Counted from the first letter of the stretch, positions 35,962 to 46,361 are shown. The stretch is DNA of 64,000 nucleotides from Phycisphaerae bacterium (GCA_030448225.1 JAUJNJ010000004.1:1-64000), one strand, 5' to 3'. Numbers and translations: made by a program. Notes: generated by a model from the letters alone, not told the origin.

Positions 35962-37524
35962 ATGACGAACGCGAACGAACAACACGATCCGACTCCGCCC
36001 GCGGCCACACGGCCCGCCGGAGCCGCGGGTGGCGGCGGCGGTGCTCGCGGGGTGCCTTGACGGCCGCGGCGGCGATCGAGGCAGGCCGCGCCCGCCGACG
36101 CGCCCGTCTGCTCGACGACGCCCGCCCGACGGCGCCCGCCACCGCGGCCACCGCGGCCACCGTACGTCAGCGCGACCGCCCCGGTTGCGGTCGAGGGGAC
36201 CGAGGGCCGGCCGCGCTCATGGTCAACGGCAGCACGGTCGTCACGACGAAGCCCTGTACAAGACCGTCAACGTCGCCAACCCGGACGTGGTCGACTTCAA
36301 CCGCGTCGACGACCACCAGATCGTCCTGACCTGCGCGCCCCGGCACGACGCAGCTCATGATCTGGGACGTCGGCGGCGCGTGCGGAGCATCGAGGGTCTC
36401 GGTCTCGACCGGACATGGGCTGCCCTGCGCGAGCAGATCAAGCTGATCCTGCCTGACGCCCGCGTCGAGGTGTCGAACCTCAACGGCACGAGGACGCGCT
36501 CCGCGGCCGCGTGCCCGACCTCAAGGCGGCCGAGCGGGCCGTCGTGCGATCGCCGTCGTCCCGGCGCCGACGTGCTGAACTTTCGAGGTCGCGGCGGGCA
36601 GCAGGTCATGCTCAAGGTCCGCTTCGGCCGAGGTCTCCCCGCACGCGTCGATGAACCTCGGCTTCAGCGGGTTCGCGACCGACGGTCAGCGCGTACGGCT
36701 GGCAGAACGGCCCGGGCGGCAGCCCGGTCGGCAGCCTGGCGACCGGCGGCGGCGGCACGGTCAACCCGGCGGTCACGCTGTTCGGCGCGGGCGGCGTCAA
36801 CGGCACGCAGTTCGAGTTCTTCCTCGAGCGGCAGCGCGCCGCAACAACCTGCTCCGCGTCCTGGCCGAGCCGAACTCTACGACCTACAGCGGCGAGACCG
36901 CTGACTTTCGCCGGCGGCGAGTTCCCCGTGCCGGTCCCGCAGAGCGGCGGCGCCGGGGGCGGGACGACGATCACCGTCGAGTACAAGCAGTTCGGCGTGC
37001 AACTGGAAGTTCACGCCCGTCGTCCTGGGCAACGGCCGCATCCGCCTCGACGTCGCGCTGAGGTCAGCGACCTCGACGCATTCGCGGAGCGTCAGCTTCG
37101 GCGGGTTCGTGATCCCGACGATCACGAGCCGCAACCTGCGGACGGTCGTCGAGCTCAACGAGGGCCAGACGTTCGCCGTCGGCGGGCTGCTGAACCAGCG
37201 GATGATCGCCAGCCGCGACGCCACGCCGCTCCTGGGCGACGTGCCGGTGCTCGGCGCGCTGTTCCGCTCGACGTGGTGCCGAGGTCGGAGACCGAGCTGG
37301 TGATCCTCGTCACGCCGTACGTCGTCGAGGCGATGAACCCCGAGCAGGTCTCCGGCGCTGCCGGGCGAGCGGTGGCGGTTCCCGGCGAGGCGGACCTCGT
37401 GCTCGGCACCGACATGGGCGGCCCGCGCCCGACCCGACGCGCCCTGCCGGCCCGCGACGCGGCCGCCGCCGGCGTCGCGCCGGCCCGCTTCCGCGGGCAG
37501 TATGGCTTCAGCCCGGCCAAGTGA
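35962..37524 (+). CDS. cpaC: Tad secretin RcpA/CpaC (frame broken)
   Basis: Outer-membrane channel of the Tad pilus, of the type II/III secretin family. Reading through frames: an early pilus-domain region (A-L-M-V-N-G-S-T-V-V-T-T, Y-K-T-V-N-V-A-N-P-D-V-V-D), a BON-like part (A-L-R-E-Q-I-K-L-I-L-P-D-A-R-V-E-V), then Q-V-M-L-K-V-R-F. The secretin core follows: F-P-V-P-V-P-Q-S-G-G, then Y-K-Q-F-G-V-Q-L-E, G-N-G-R-I-R-L-D-V and T-S-R-N-L-R-T-V-V-E-L-N-E-G-Q-T-F-A-V-G-G-L-L. The end reads E-T-E-L-V-I-L-V-T-P-Y-V-V-E. About a dozen indels over 520 codons. Start ATG 35962 (M-T-N-A-N-E-Q) is tentative. Confidence 0.88.
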
Positions 37525-37531
37525 GGCCGGC

Positions 37532-37655
37532 GGGTAGTGGTCAGTGGCGAGTGGCCAGTGGCCAGCGAAGAGGGCGGCGCGCGGTCGTCTACGCCGCCGC
37601 CCGATCCTGACGCTTTGACTCTTGATCCTTGACCGTTGACCTGGCCACCGGCCAC
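37532..37655. repeat. Word repeat (GTGGCCA/TTGACC units) between cpaC and tadZ
   Basis: GTAGTGG, TCAGTGG, CGAGTGG, CCAGTGG words run from 37534 to 37564. Their reverse complement recurs at 37641-37655 (14 of 15 bases match 37550-37564). CTTTGACTCTTGATCCTTGACCG words lie just before the right arm. Non-coding. Confidence 0.7.
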
Positions 37656-37679
37656 TGATTCTCGACCCGGGGAACCATC

Positions 37680-38824
37680 ATGTACGTACAAATGAACTGC
37701 GTCATCGTCGACGCCGACCCGGCCAACCGCCAGGAGCCGCGCAGTTCCTGACGACCTACGGGATCAACGTCCTCGCCCACCTGCCCGCGGCCGACGGCCT
37801 GCCGTCGCTGCTCGGGCGGCCGGACGCGCCGCAGCTCGTGATCATCAACCTCGACCCGGGCGCGCACGAGAGCCTCAAGCGGCTGGGCGCACCTGCCGCG
37901 GCAGTTCCCGGGCACGAGCTTCTTCCTGATGAGCCAACTGCTCGACGCCAACCTCCTTGATGGAGGCGATGCACCTCGGCATCAAGGAGTTCATCCCCCT
38001 GCCGATGGCCGAGCAGAAGTTCGCCGCCGCCCTCGAGCCGCGTCGCCCAGCAGTACGGCATGGGCAAGCGCGCCAAGGTGATCCACGTGATCCCGACCCA
38101 AGGCGGCTGCGGCTCGACGACCGTCGCCTGCAACGTCGCCGCGTCGCTCGCCAAGACCGGCGCGCCAAGACCGTGCTGATCGACCTCGACACGGTCCGCG
38201 GCGGCGTCAGCAGCTACTTCGACGTCCGCCCGCGGTACACGCTGGCCGACGTGATGGACTCCGGCGACAAGGTCGACAAGCAGCTGCTCGACAACGCGCT
38301 GACGATGCACCACACGAGCGGGCTGGCGATCCTGTCGCGGCCCGAGCTGCCCGAGGACACGCAGCGCGTGACGCCGTCGGGCACGCACCGCCTGCTCGGC
38401 CTGCTCGGCCGCGTGTTCGACTACGTCGTGATCGACTCGGTGATGAGCATCGACCCGGTCTACCAGACGGCGATCAGTGGGGCGGACGTCAACCTGTTCG
38501 TGATGCAGCTGAACGTCCCCAAGAGCGCGAAGAACGCCGAGCGGATGGTCGGGTGCCTGCGGCGGATGGGGATCGAGTCGACCAAGATCCGGATCGTCGT
38601 GAACCGCTACGTGAAGAAGGGTGCGACATCGAGCCCGAGGAGGTCGAGCGCGCGCTGGGCCTGAAGATCGCCTGGACGGTGCCGAACGACTTCAAGAACG
38701 CGATCGCCGCGATCAACTTCGGCGAGCCGGTCGTGCTCCGGGCGCCGCGGGCGGAGATCAGCACGAGCCTGATCGCGGCTGGCCGCCGCGGCTCGAACGC
38801 CGCGGCTCCGCGGTCGCCGCCTGA
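37680..38824 (+). CDS. tadZ: TadZ/CpaE-like localisation ATPase (frame broken)
   Basis: About 380 residues. An N-terminal receiver-like domain (C-V-I-V-D-A-D-P-A-N-R-Q, V-I-I-N-L-D-P, F-F-L-M-S, G-I-K-E-F-I-P-L-P) leads to a MinD/ParA-like ATPase with an atypical P-loop (T-Q-G-G-C-G-S-T-T-V-A-C-N-V-A). Then V-L-I-D-L-D-T, F-D-Y-V-V-I-D-S and N-L-F-V-M-Q-L-N follow. The Lys that binds phosphate is missing from the loop, as in many TadZ proteins. TadZ places the pilus machine at its site on the membrane. Frame shifts near 37735, 37890, 37965, 38040, 38160, 38620 and 38770. Confidence 0.88.
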
Positions 38825-38850
38825 AGTGCAGCTCCCGGATCTCCCGCGCT

Positions 38851-38933
38851 TAGAGCCTGTCCGGATAACCCGCGGCGGGCCCTTCGGGCCTGCGGCGAAA
38901 CGTGGGATGCCGGGTGATTCGGATAGGCACTTA
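38851..38933. repeat. Imperfect inverted-repeat element
   Basis: Ends at about 38853-38871 and 38912-38931 are imperfect reverse complements (GCCTGTCCGGATAACCC against GGGTGATTCGGATAGGC). They enclose an inner hairpin (CGGCGGGCCCTTCGGGCCTGCGGCG). Small size, terminal inverted repeats and intergenic position between tadZ and tadA suggest a MITE-like element. No second copy was seen here. Confidence 0.5.
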
Positions 38934-39041
38934 GCCACCGGGAGTACCCGGACCGCGGGAAGGTCCCGTGAGGGCGCGGGATCCGGGGATGGGATCCGCG
39001 GTTCCCGCGCCGACACGACACCACGCAGAGGACGCAGCCGA

Positions 39042-40512
39042 ATGGGCCTGTTCACCCGCAGCAACACCTCGTCGTCCGGGCGCCGTCGCCGTGCCGCCCC
39101 GCTCCCCGCCTCGGGACGTCCCTGCTCGACGGCTTGCCGCGCCCGCGCGCTGGCCGGCCCGTCGCCAGCGCAGCGGATCGCGTCGACCCACGCGGCGGTC
39201 GTGACGACCAACGCGCCGCAGAGCGAGCGGCAGGTCTACCTCCAGCAGCTCAAGGTCCGCATCCACCAGCAGCTCGTCGAGCGGCTGGACATGCAGAACA
39301 TCAAGACGCCCCGCCCGAGACCGTGCGCGGCGAGGTCCGCGTCCTGATCCGCGATTTGTGCCAGTCCGAGAAGGGGCTGATCAACAAGCGCGGACCAAGA
39401 GCGGCTGATGGACGACGTCATGGACGACGTTCGGCCTGGGCCCGCTGGAGCGCTGCTGGAAGGACCAGGGCATCAGCGACATCCTCGTCAACCGCTACGA
39501 CCGGATCTACGTCGAGAAGGGCGGCCGCCTCGAGCTGAGCGACGTGCGGTTCCGCGACAACGCGCACCTGCGGCAGATCATCGACCGGATCGTCGGCCGC
39601 GTCGGCCGGCGGGTGGACGAGACCAGCCTGATGGTCGACGCCCGCCTCGCCGACGGCAGCCGCGCGTGAACGCGATCATCCCGCCGCTCGCCCTGGACGG
39701 CTGCGCGATGAGCATCCGCCGCTTCGGCTCCAAGCCGATGCAGCTCGAGGACCTGCTCCGCCATGCGTTCCCCCGCCGGTGATGGACTTCCTCCTCGGCC
39801 GCCGTGCAGTCGCGGTGCAACGTGATCATCAGCGGCGGCACCGGTTCGTGGGAAGACGACGCTGAACTGCCCGGAGCCGCCACATCCCGCCGGACGAGCA
39901 AGTGTGATCACGATCGAGGACGCCGCCGAGCTGTGCTCCAGCAGCGCACGTCGTGCGCCTCGAGACGCGGCCGGCGAACGTCGAGGGCAAGGGGGAGGTC
40001 GCGTGGCGACCCTCGTGAAGAACTGCCTGCGGATGCGGCCCGACCGCGTGATCATCGGCGAGTGCGGCCCCCGAGACGCTGGACATGCTCCAGGCGATGA
40101 ACACCGGCACGAGGGGTCGATGACGACCGTGCACGCGAACAATGCCCGCGACGCGGTGCAAGCTGCTCGAGGGGTGATGATCGCGATGGCGGGGTACGAC
40201 ATCCCGACCCGCGCACAGGTCGCAGATCGTTGCCGCGATCCAGATCATCACCCAGGCCTCGCCGGATCACCGGCGGCAAGCGGAAGGTCACGGCGTGACC
40301 GAGATCACGGGCATGGAGGGGGACAACATCCAGATGCACGACCTGTTCGTCTACGAGCAGCAGGGCGTGGACGACAAGGGCAATGCGACCGGCCGGTTCG
40401 TCGCCACCGGCATCCGCCCGCGGTGCGCCGGGACCGCATCGAGGCCCGCGGCATCGCGCTCCCCGGCGACCTGTTCCTCCGCCGCGTGATGGACACGGGG
40501 ATTAGTCGGTGA
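39042..40512 (+). CDS. tadA: Tad secretion ATPase TadA/CpaF (frame broken)
   Basis: Powers Flp pilus assembly; type II/IV secretion ATPase superfamily. The reconstructed protein of about 480 residues shows [39 protein letters not shown], then [13 protein letters not shown] (Walker A, where an extra T disrupts the frame near 39850) and [10 protein letters not shown] (Walker B/Asp box). [21 protein letters not shown] (His box) and T-E-I-T-G-M-E-G follow. It ends D-T-G-I-S-R. Roughly fifteen indels occur. Confidence 0.92.
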
Positions 40513-40680
40513 AGACGAGCGGGGAGGGGGAGTGGGAGCGGGAGTGGGGGTGGAGGAGTGGGGTGGTGGGGTGGTTGAGGAATCTTGAAACGTGGGGCGT
40601 CCGACTACGTCGAGTGCAGCCGGGAACCGATATCGTTACTGACTACTGACTACCGACTACTGACTACCGACTACTGACCC
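40513..40680. repeat. Word repeats (GGGAGTG and GACTACT/GACTACC) between tadA and tadB
   Basis: 40518-40582 is a G-rich run of GGGAGTG, GGAGCGG, GGAGTGG and GGTGGGG words. 40638-40678 repeats a 14-nt unit (GACTACTGACTACC) almost three times, just before the tadB start. Non-coding on both strands. Confidence 0.75.
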
Positions 40681-40688
40681 CCGACCCC

Positions 40689-41660
40689 ATGGAACCCTCG
40701 CCCTCCCCATCCTCATCGCTGCGATCACCGTCGCGATGGCGACGCTCGGCCTGGTGAAGGCCTGGCGGTGCAAGCCGGGCGCGGGCGGACAAGCGGCGGC
40801 TGGCGAGCGGCTCAGCACCGACCGGCCGTATGACGAGCCGACCACCGGCCCGTCGCGGTCGATCACGATCAAGGACGACGTCGACGGCCGCTGCCGCCGC
40901 TGCTGGCGAAGCTGAAGTTCGTCCGCAGCGTCAACCGCTGATTCAGGCGTCCGAGGCGAGCATCGCCCGGTTCCTGCTCGTCGCGATGGGCAGCGGGCTG
41001 ATCGTGCTGCTGCTGCTGGTGTTCGTCGTGACGACTCCTTCGCCCTGCCGCCGATCGCGGCGGTCGCCGCGGTACGTTGTTCTTCGTGCTGAAGATGAAG
41101 TTTCGTGCGTGAAGCGGCAGCGGATCCTCGGCGACCAGGTCGCCCGAGCCGCTGGACTTCCTCGCCCGCATCCTCCAGGCCGGCCACAGCTTCAGCACCG
41201 GGTTGCAGATGATGGCGACGAGCTGCCCAAGCCGCTCGCTGGCGAGTTCCGTCGCGCCTACGACCAGCACAGCCTCGGGCAGAACGTCGAGGAGTGCTGA
41301 CCGACATGAGCCGCCGGATCGAGGCGACCGACTTCGCGTTCTTCGTCACCGCCGTGTTCATCAACCGCCAGACCGGCGGCGACCTGTCGGAGGTGTTGAA
41401 GAACATCGTAGCTGGCGACGATCCGCGCCCGCCAGCGTTTGCAGCAGCAGGTGAAGGCCAAGACCGCCGAGGGCCGCTTCACCGGCTACGTGATGGTCGC
41501 GTTCCGCTGATCATGTTCGTGATCGCCCACACGCTCAACCCGGAGTACGCCAACACGCTGCTGAACACGAGCCGCCGGCCGCAAGATGCTCGCCGCCGCC
41601 GGCACGTTCCAGATCCTTGGCCTGTTCGCGATCAAGCGGATCACGACGGTGAAGGTGTGA
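40689..41660 (+). CDS. tadB: Tad inner-membrane protein TadB (frame broken)
   Basis: Platform protein with the T2SSF fold. Readable pieces in order: an N-terminal helix (L-P-I-L-I-A-A-I-T-V-A-M-A-T-L-G-L-V with a shift), I-A-R-F-L-L-V-A-M-G-S-G-L-I-V-L-L-L-L-V-F-V-V, then L-D-F-L-A-R-I-L-Q-A-G-H-S-F-S-T-G-L-Q. The T2SSF core follows: D-F-A-F-F-V-T-A-V-F-I-N-R-Q-T-G-G-D-L-S-E-V-L, V-K-A-K-T-A-E-G-R-F-T-G-Y-V, P-L-I-M-F-V-I-A-H-T-L-N-P-E-Y. It ends K-R-I-T-T-V-K-V. About ten indels. The start ATG 40689 directly follows the word repeat. Confidence 0.88.
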
Positions 41661-41772
41661 GGGGAAGTAGGGGAAGCTGCCAGTTCCTGAAGGTCAGTTG
41701 CTAGTGGGAGAGCAGGAATCGCGTCGTTCCTCCTTCACAGCACCAGCAACCGACAACCAGCAACCTATCCAA
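41661..41772. repeat. Word repeat (AGTTGCT/CAGCAAC units) between tadB and tadC
   Basis: CTGCCAGTTCCTGAAGGTC and AGTTGCTAG (41677-41705) are mirrored by ACCAGCAACC, GACAACC and AGCAACC (41741-41766). It occupies the whole gap between tadB and tadC. Confidence 0.6.
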
Positions 41773-42724
41773 ATGGACCAACAGCTCATCTTCATCCTCT
41801 GCGTCTTCGCCGTCACCATGGCGGCCCAGCGCAAAGGTCGAAGCTGCTGGTGAAGAGCGACGGCGTCAAGCTGCGCGACCGCCTGCAGCGGAGCGAGACG
41901 CCGCCGCCGCCGCTCGACCATGGCGTCTCGGTCGGGCGGGGCGGCGGCGGTGGCGGGGCGCGGGTTCGCCGGCATCCGGTCGCCTCTTCCAGCGGATGGG
42001 CCAGGCGGCATCCGAGCCGTTCATGCCCAAGACGCGCGAGTTGCCAGTCGAGCCTGCGGCAGAACCTCGCCCGCGCCGGCATCTACCAGCCCTCGGCCGC
42101 CCAGGTCGTCACCGGGTGTAAGCTCATCTTCCTGGTGCTCGGCGTCGTCGGCGGCTATGTCGTCGGCTCGTCGATGGGTCAAATGCTCTTCGGCGTGTCG
42201 CTCGGCGGCCTGCTCGGCTACGTCGCACCCACGATGTGGTCAAGGGCCGCATCGCGTCGAACCAGCAGGCCGCCGACGTACGGCCTGGCCGACGCAGTTG
42301 GACTCCGCGGTCGTCTCGGTGTCGAGGTGGGCCTCACCGTCGACTCCGCCATGCAGCGCGTCGGGCAGGTCCGCGCTGGCCCACCCGGCCCTCGCCCGCG
42401 AGATGGGCACGCGCACATGGAGACGCGGCCGGGCTCTCCCGCACTGAATCATTGCGGAATTTGGGGGCCCGAACCGGGAACCCGGGCGCTGCAATCGTTC
42501 GTATCGATGTTGATACAAGCAGAACGCTCGGCACCAGCATCGCCGCCGCACTGCGGATCCACTCCGACACGCTGCGGCAGGCCCGCCAGCACGCGGCGGA
42601 GGAACTGGCGGCCATGTCGGTCAAGATGACGTTCCTGCTCGTGCTGTTCATCTTCCTGGCCACGTTCATCGTGCTGGCCGGCCCGACGGTCATCAAGATG
42701 ACGCAGAGCCTGCTGTTCGAGTAA
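41773..42724 (+). CDS. tadC: Tad inner-membrane protein TadC (frame broken)
   Basis: Second platform protein of the Tad system. M-D-Q-Q-L-I-F-I-L-C-V-F-A-V starts an N-terminal helix. Then S-L-R-Q-N-L-A-R-A-G-I-Y and F-L-V-L-G-V-V-G-G-Y-V-V-G-S-S-M-G appear, followed by G-L-A-D-A and L-T-V-D-S-A-M-Q-R-V-G-Q (T2SSF core). G-T-S-I-A-A-A-L-R-I-H-S-D-T-L-R-Q-A-R and F-L-L-V-L-F-I-F-L-A-T-F-I-V-L-A-G-P end the protein. Several indels, especially 42230-42530. Confidence 0.88.
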
Positions 42725-42876
42725 GTCCCGTCGTACGGCCCTGCACCCATCAGCACGCGGCGTCGGAAGGGCACGGCCGCCCAAGGTCCTTGCGGCAGTT
42801 TATGTCCTCCGGACGCGATTGAGGTTATGTCGGCCGCGCAATCAGACGACGAGAAGGACAGCAAGGAGAGCGACCG

Positions 42877-43477
42877 ATGGCGACCCCGAACCGCAACACG
42901 ATGCTCGACCGCCACGCGTCGACCGCGCCCTCGCGCGCGCTGGCCCTCGTGGGCGGCGCGAGCGGCGGCGGCGGCGACGAGCACGTCACGCACGGCGAGC
43001 GGTTCCCGGCGGCCGACGTCCCGCGCCCGGTCGACCGGATGGCCGACGGCAGATCGCGTCCGCCCGCGCCGACGCCACGCTGCACGGGCAGCACTTCGAC
43101 GGCGCGTGCAGCTCAACTCGCTCGGCCGCCGAAGCTCCAGTACATGCCGAAGGACGACGACGCCTGCGACCCGCTCGCTGTTCACCTCGACCCGCGAAGC
43201 AGCCCCGCCCTCGCCGCCGGGCCGCCGCGAGGCGACGATGGCGTTCCTGCTCGACGCCGGCCTGCTCGAGACGCAGGTGCAACTGAAGGACGGACCCAAC
43301 CCCGACGAGCGCGTCGGCCGGCCGCGGCCTGAAGGCGCCGACGAAGGCGGCGCCGGCGACGGCGGCGGCGACACGGTCACCCTCGAATTACCCATGCCCG
43401 GCGGCGACAAGGCCGGCAAACAGCCGCATTTCGTATCGGCGTGTGTCTTCCGGAGAGAGAATGCCCGATCGACGTGA
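42877..43477 (+). CDS. Uncharacterised ORF at the end of the tad operon (frame broken)
   Basis: ATG 42877 follows a GGAGAGCGACCG sequence. It starts M-A-T-P-N-R-N-T-M-L-D-R-H and is Gly/Ala/Arg-rich. Pieces such as Q-I-A-S-A-R-A-D-A-T-L-H-G-Q-H-F-D-G-A, K-L-Q-Y-M-P-K-D-D-D-A, then A-F-L-L-D-A-G-L-L-E-T-Q-V-Q-L-K-D and T-V-T-L-E-L-P-M-P-G-G-D-K-A-G can be read in different frames. Position after tadC suggests a TadD-like accessory protein, but no TPR motif was verified. It lies before a terminator-like hairpin. Confidence 0.35.
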
Positions 43478-43481
43478 TGAA

Positions 43482-43504
43482 GGACGGCTCCCCACGGGCC
43501 GTCC
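43482..43504 (+). terminator. Terminator-like hairpin closing the tad operon
   Basis: GGACGGC (43482-43488) and GCCGTCC (43498-43504) pair perfectly around a 9-nt loop, followed by TTGTCTCGTT. It lies just after the last tad-linked ORF. Confidence 0.6.
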
Positions 43505-44100
43505 TTGTCTCGTTATGGAGCCAGCGTACGCGACCGACCTTGTCGCGAACGAGCAGGCTTGCGGATCACGAGCTGTGACCGAAGTCCGTCCCACATCACG
43601 CATACCAGTGACGGGACCGGTCTCGGAAGCTGCTGGCGTGCCACCAGGTGGCCACGCCGGTCAGCGCGGATCTGCTTCTCCCAGCACGCGCCCGCGACAC
43701 AACGGCCTGCTTCGGCGGCCGTGCTCCCAGGTTACTGGTTCTGCGGAAGAAGCCCTTCATGCGTGCCGACGTGGAGGCGTCGCCCAGTCCTCTCGGGGAA
43801 CCCGGCGGCACGCCCGCACGATGCACGAGCTCGCTGTGTCTGGAGGATCGAACGACACGACCCGCCGTAAAGCGAGGCTATTGCGACAGGTGTGTCTCCT
43901 TTGGAACACGCGTGCCGCGTCGCGTCGGCGACCGCTCGCTTCACTGCAAGCTGAACCGCAACGAAGCGGGGGAAACCGGCTTCGTTTTCTGCCCGCGGCA
44001 CCGAATCTTGCGGAGCCGGCCTGAGGCACTCGGTTTGCGGGTTGATCCGCTCCACGTCCGCCCGTCCGGTGGTGGGCCGCACTCACAAAGGGAGCTGATC
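43505..44100. other. Gene-free stretch after the tad operon
   Basis: About 600 bases. Several open frames overlap here, but none has a convincing start or composition. It contains the second copy of the GGCGTGCCACC hairpin (43635-43658). Confidence 0.4.
43635..43658. repeat. Hairpin GGCGTG-CCACC, second copy
   Basis: GGCGTGCCACC (43635-43645) pairs with GGTGGCCACGCC (43647-43658) with one bulged base. It matches the perfect hairpin at 19600-19626 except for one missing G and a shortened loop. Flanks differ between the copies. Confidence 0.55.
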
Positions 44101-45636
44101 ATGACCAAGAACACTCGACAACGTCTGCTCGTCGCTGCTTCGGCCGCCTGCCTTCTGCTCGGTACGACCACGTTCGCCCAGAGCGGCGGCGGCGGCGGCG
44201 GTGGGGGTGCCGGCGGCGGTGGCGCGTCGGCGGGCGGCGGGGCATCGGGCGGCGGCGGGCGGGCGTCCGGCGGTGGGGCGTCCGGCGGGCGTCCGCTCAG
44301 GGCGGATCGACCGGCGGGCAGGGCGGGTCGGGCGGCGGCAGGGCGGGTCGGGCAACGGCGGGTCGCGCGCGCGCAGGCCGGCTCGGGTAGCGGCAGCCGG
44401 AGCGGCTCGGGCAACGCCGGGCAGGACACCAACTCCGCCGCCGGCTCGTCAACAGCAACAACGACAACCGCGCCAACAACGCCGGCAACTCCAACAGCGC
44501 GAACAACGCGAACAACGCCAACAACGGCACCCGCAGCAACACCGCCGGCAGCCGCAACCAGCAGCGCCAGACGGGCAACGCGAACAACGGCGACAACGCG
44601 CCGAACAACAACCGCACCCGGACCGACGGGACCGAGGTCGGCAACGGCGCAAGGCGACCAACCGTGGCGGCGACACCGTCGACCGCGGCCAGACCGAGGC
44701 CCAGGAACGCCTGGTCGGCAACCAGAACCCGCGGTCGCCGCGCCGCGACCGCAACGACGCCAACGAGGGCGCGCGGCGAGGCCAACGAGACGCCGACCCG
44801 CCAGCAGGACGCGCGTCCGGCACCGGCAGCGCGAACGGCACGAGCCGCACCCGCACCGAGACGACCGAGGCCGACGGGAGATGGCGACGGCGACCGCGGC
44901 ACCCGCACCGGAGCGCCGACAGGGGCGAAGGCCTGATGCCACCCGCACCTGCGGCAACGGCCGCGACCTCAACGACGCGATCCGCGAGGACGCGATCCTC
45001 AACGGCGACCGGACCGACAACACCAACAACGAGGACATCGGCACGCCCCTCAGCGACCGCCAGTCCGAAACCGCCGACGGCCAGAACGGCGACACGAACA
45101 ACACCGACGGCGGCGGCGCGGTCGGCGGCGGCGGCAATGCCGGCGGTGGAGGCGGCGAGGCGATGCCCGAGGACGCGCCCAGACCGCCGCCGCCGAGCAG
45201 GGCGGCAGCGGCAACGCGGCCGACATGACGTCGCTCGAGGAGGTCGGCTGCGCCCTCGCGACCGCCCAGACGGAGCACGGCGCCGCGAACGTCGGGTGCC
45301 GCGTGATCCGCGAGGTCCGGGTAAGAGCGACGAGTACAAGAAGGTCGCCACCCAGCTCCGCCAGAGCGGCGAGAAGGTCGAGCAGGTCCGCGAGCAGGCG
45401 AACGGCCAGCCCGCCCCTGAGGCCGTCACCGATCTCGCCGAGCAGCGGCTGAAGGTGAACGCAGCTCACGCGGGATGGAGGAGGACGCCCTCCGAAAGGA
45501 CGAGCGCGTGAGCGCGCCAGCGCACGCGTCGACCGTCTCGCCGCCCGCCGCGACGAACTCCGCCGAACAGCCCGCCCCCGAGGCCCCGTCGCCCCGGCGA
45601 GAACGCCAACACCGACGGCAACACCGACGCGTGATC
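44101..45636 (+). CDS. Secreted Gly/Asn-rich low-complexity protein (frame broken)
   Basis: About 510 residues. ATG 44101 opens a signal peptide (L-L-V-A-A-S-A-A-C-L-L-L-G-T-T-T-F-A-Q). A poly-Gly/Ala/Ser stretch follows (about residues 28-65). An Asn-rich tract (about 44450-44640) reads N-S-N-N-D-N-R-A-N-N-A-G-N-S-N-S in one frame, encoded by many AAC codons. Later, D-L-N-D-A-I-R-E-D-A-I-L-N-G-D-R and D-G-Q-N-G-D-T-N-N-T-D lead to another poly-Gly region. The C-terminal part looks folded and helical (D-E-Y-K-K-V-A-T-Q-L-R-Q-S-G-E-K-V-E-Q-V-R). It ends E-N-A-N-T-D-G-N-T-D-A. About ten indels. Possibly a matrix or surface protein; function unknown. Confidence 0.6.
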
Positions 45637-45751
45637 CTGCCGCGCCACGGGCCGGTAGGGACGCGCGGCTCGTTCGGAAACGGACGACGCGCCGACAGGA
45701 CATCAACACCGATCGAGGAGCAGGACACCCACCTGGGTCGTTTTTCAGCAC

Positions 45752-46291
45752 CTATTCGGGACCGGAGTGGTCTTCTTTGGCGGCCGGCTGTTGCCGCGCG
45801 ACGAATCCATCCGCCGAGCACGCTTGCAGCATCGTTCCGGCTATGCGGTCGGCGGTGCCGCGAACCGCGGATGCGCGCGCCGCGATTCCCGGCTGCGACC
45901 GCACGCACTGGAAACTCCCGCAAAGGCGAGCGGGTCCTTCACCCGTCAGCCCTGCATTTCGGCGCGCGATCGCCCCGCGTAGGACCCCGCCGAACCCGCG
46001 GTCGCGCACGGGGGCGGCGTCTGCGGGAGACAGCCCGAACGCGTCGGCCACCCGGCGCTCGGGCTCAGCGTCCGGCACCGATTGCAGCGCGTGGTCGAGG
46101 ACGAACGACGCCAACGCCGCCGCCGTCACGTGCGGCGGCAACGAGATCCGCATGTCGTCGGTGAACCCGTGAGGCAGGGGACTGCGCCGCCCGCGGCGGC
46201 GCAGGCCGCGCACCCACAAGACGATCGGCAGCGACACGAGGCCGATGCCGAGCGCGGCGAGCGCGAGTTCGATGAGCGTTTCGTGGGTCAC
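45752..46291 (-). CDS. Small membrane protein
   Basis: 179 residues from GTG 46291 (V-T-H-E-T-L-I-E-L). One helix (A-L-A-A-L-G-I-G-L-V-S-L-P-I-V-L-W-V) is followed by an Arg-rich patch (R-G-L-R-R-R-G-R-R). The soluble part has S-F-V-L-D-H-A-L-Q-S-V-P and an Arg/Ala-rich tail. No family recognised. The frame is clean. It lies 70 nt after the next membrane protein on the same strand. Confidence 0.5.
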   Translation of the reverse strand: MTHETLIELALAALGIGLVSLPIVLWVRGLRRRGRRSPLPHGFTDDMRISLPPHVTAAALASFVLDHALQSVPDAEPERRVADAFGLSPADAAPVRDRGFGGVLRGAIARRNAGLTGEGPARLCGSFQCVRSQPGIAARASAVRGTADRIAGTMLQACSADGFVARQQPAAKEDHSGPE

Positions 46292-46361
46292 GCGTTGCCC
46301 CCGTTCGCGCAAATGACGATCGCCGGGAGGTCCGCAGCCTCCCGCAGCATAAGCGGCCGCG

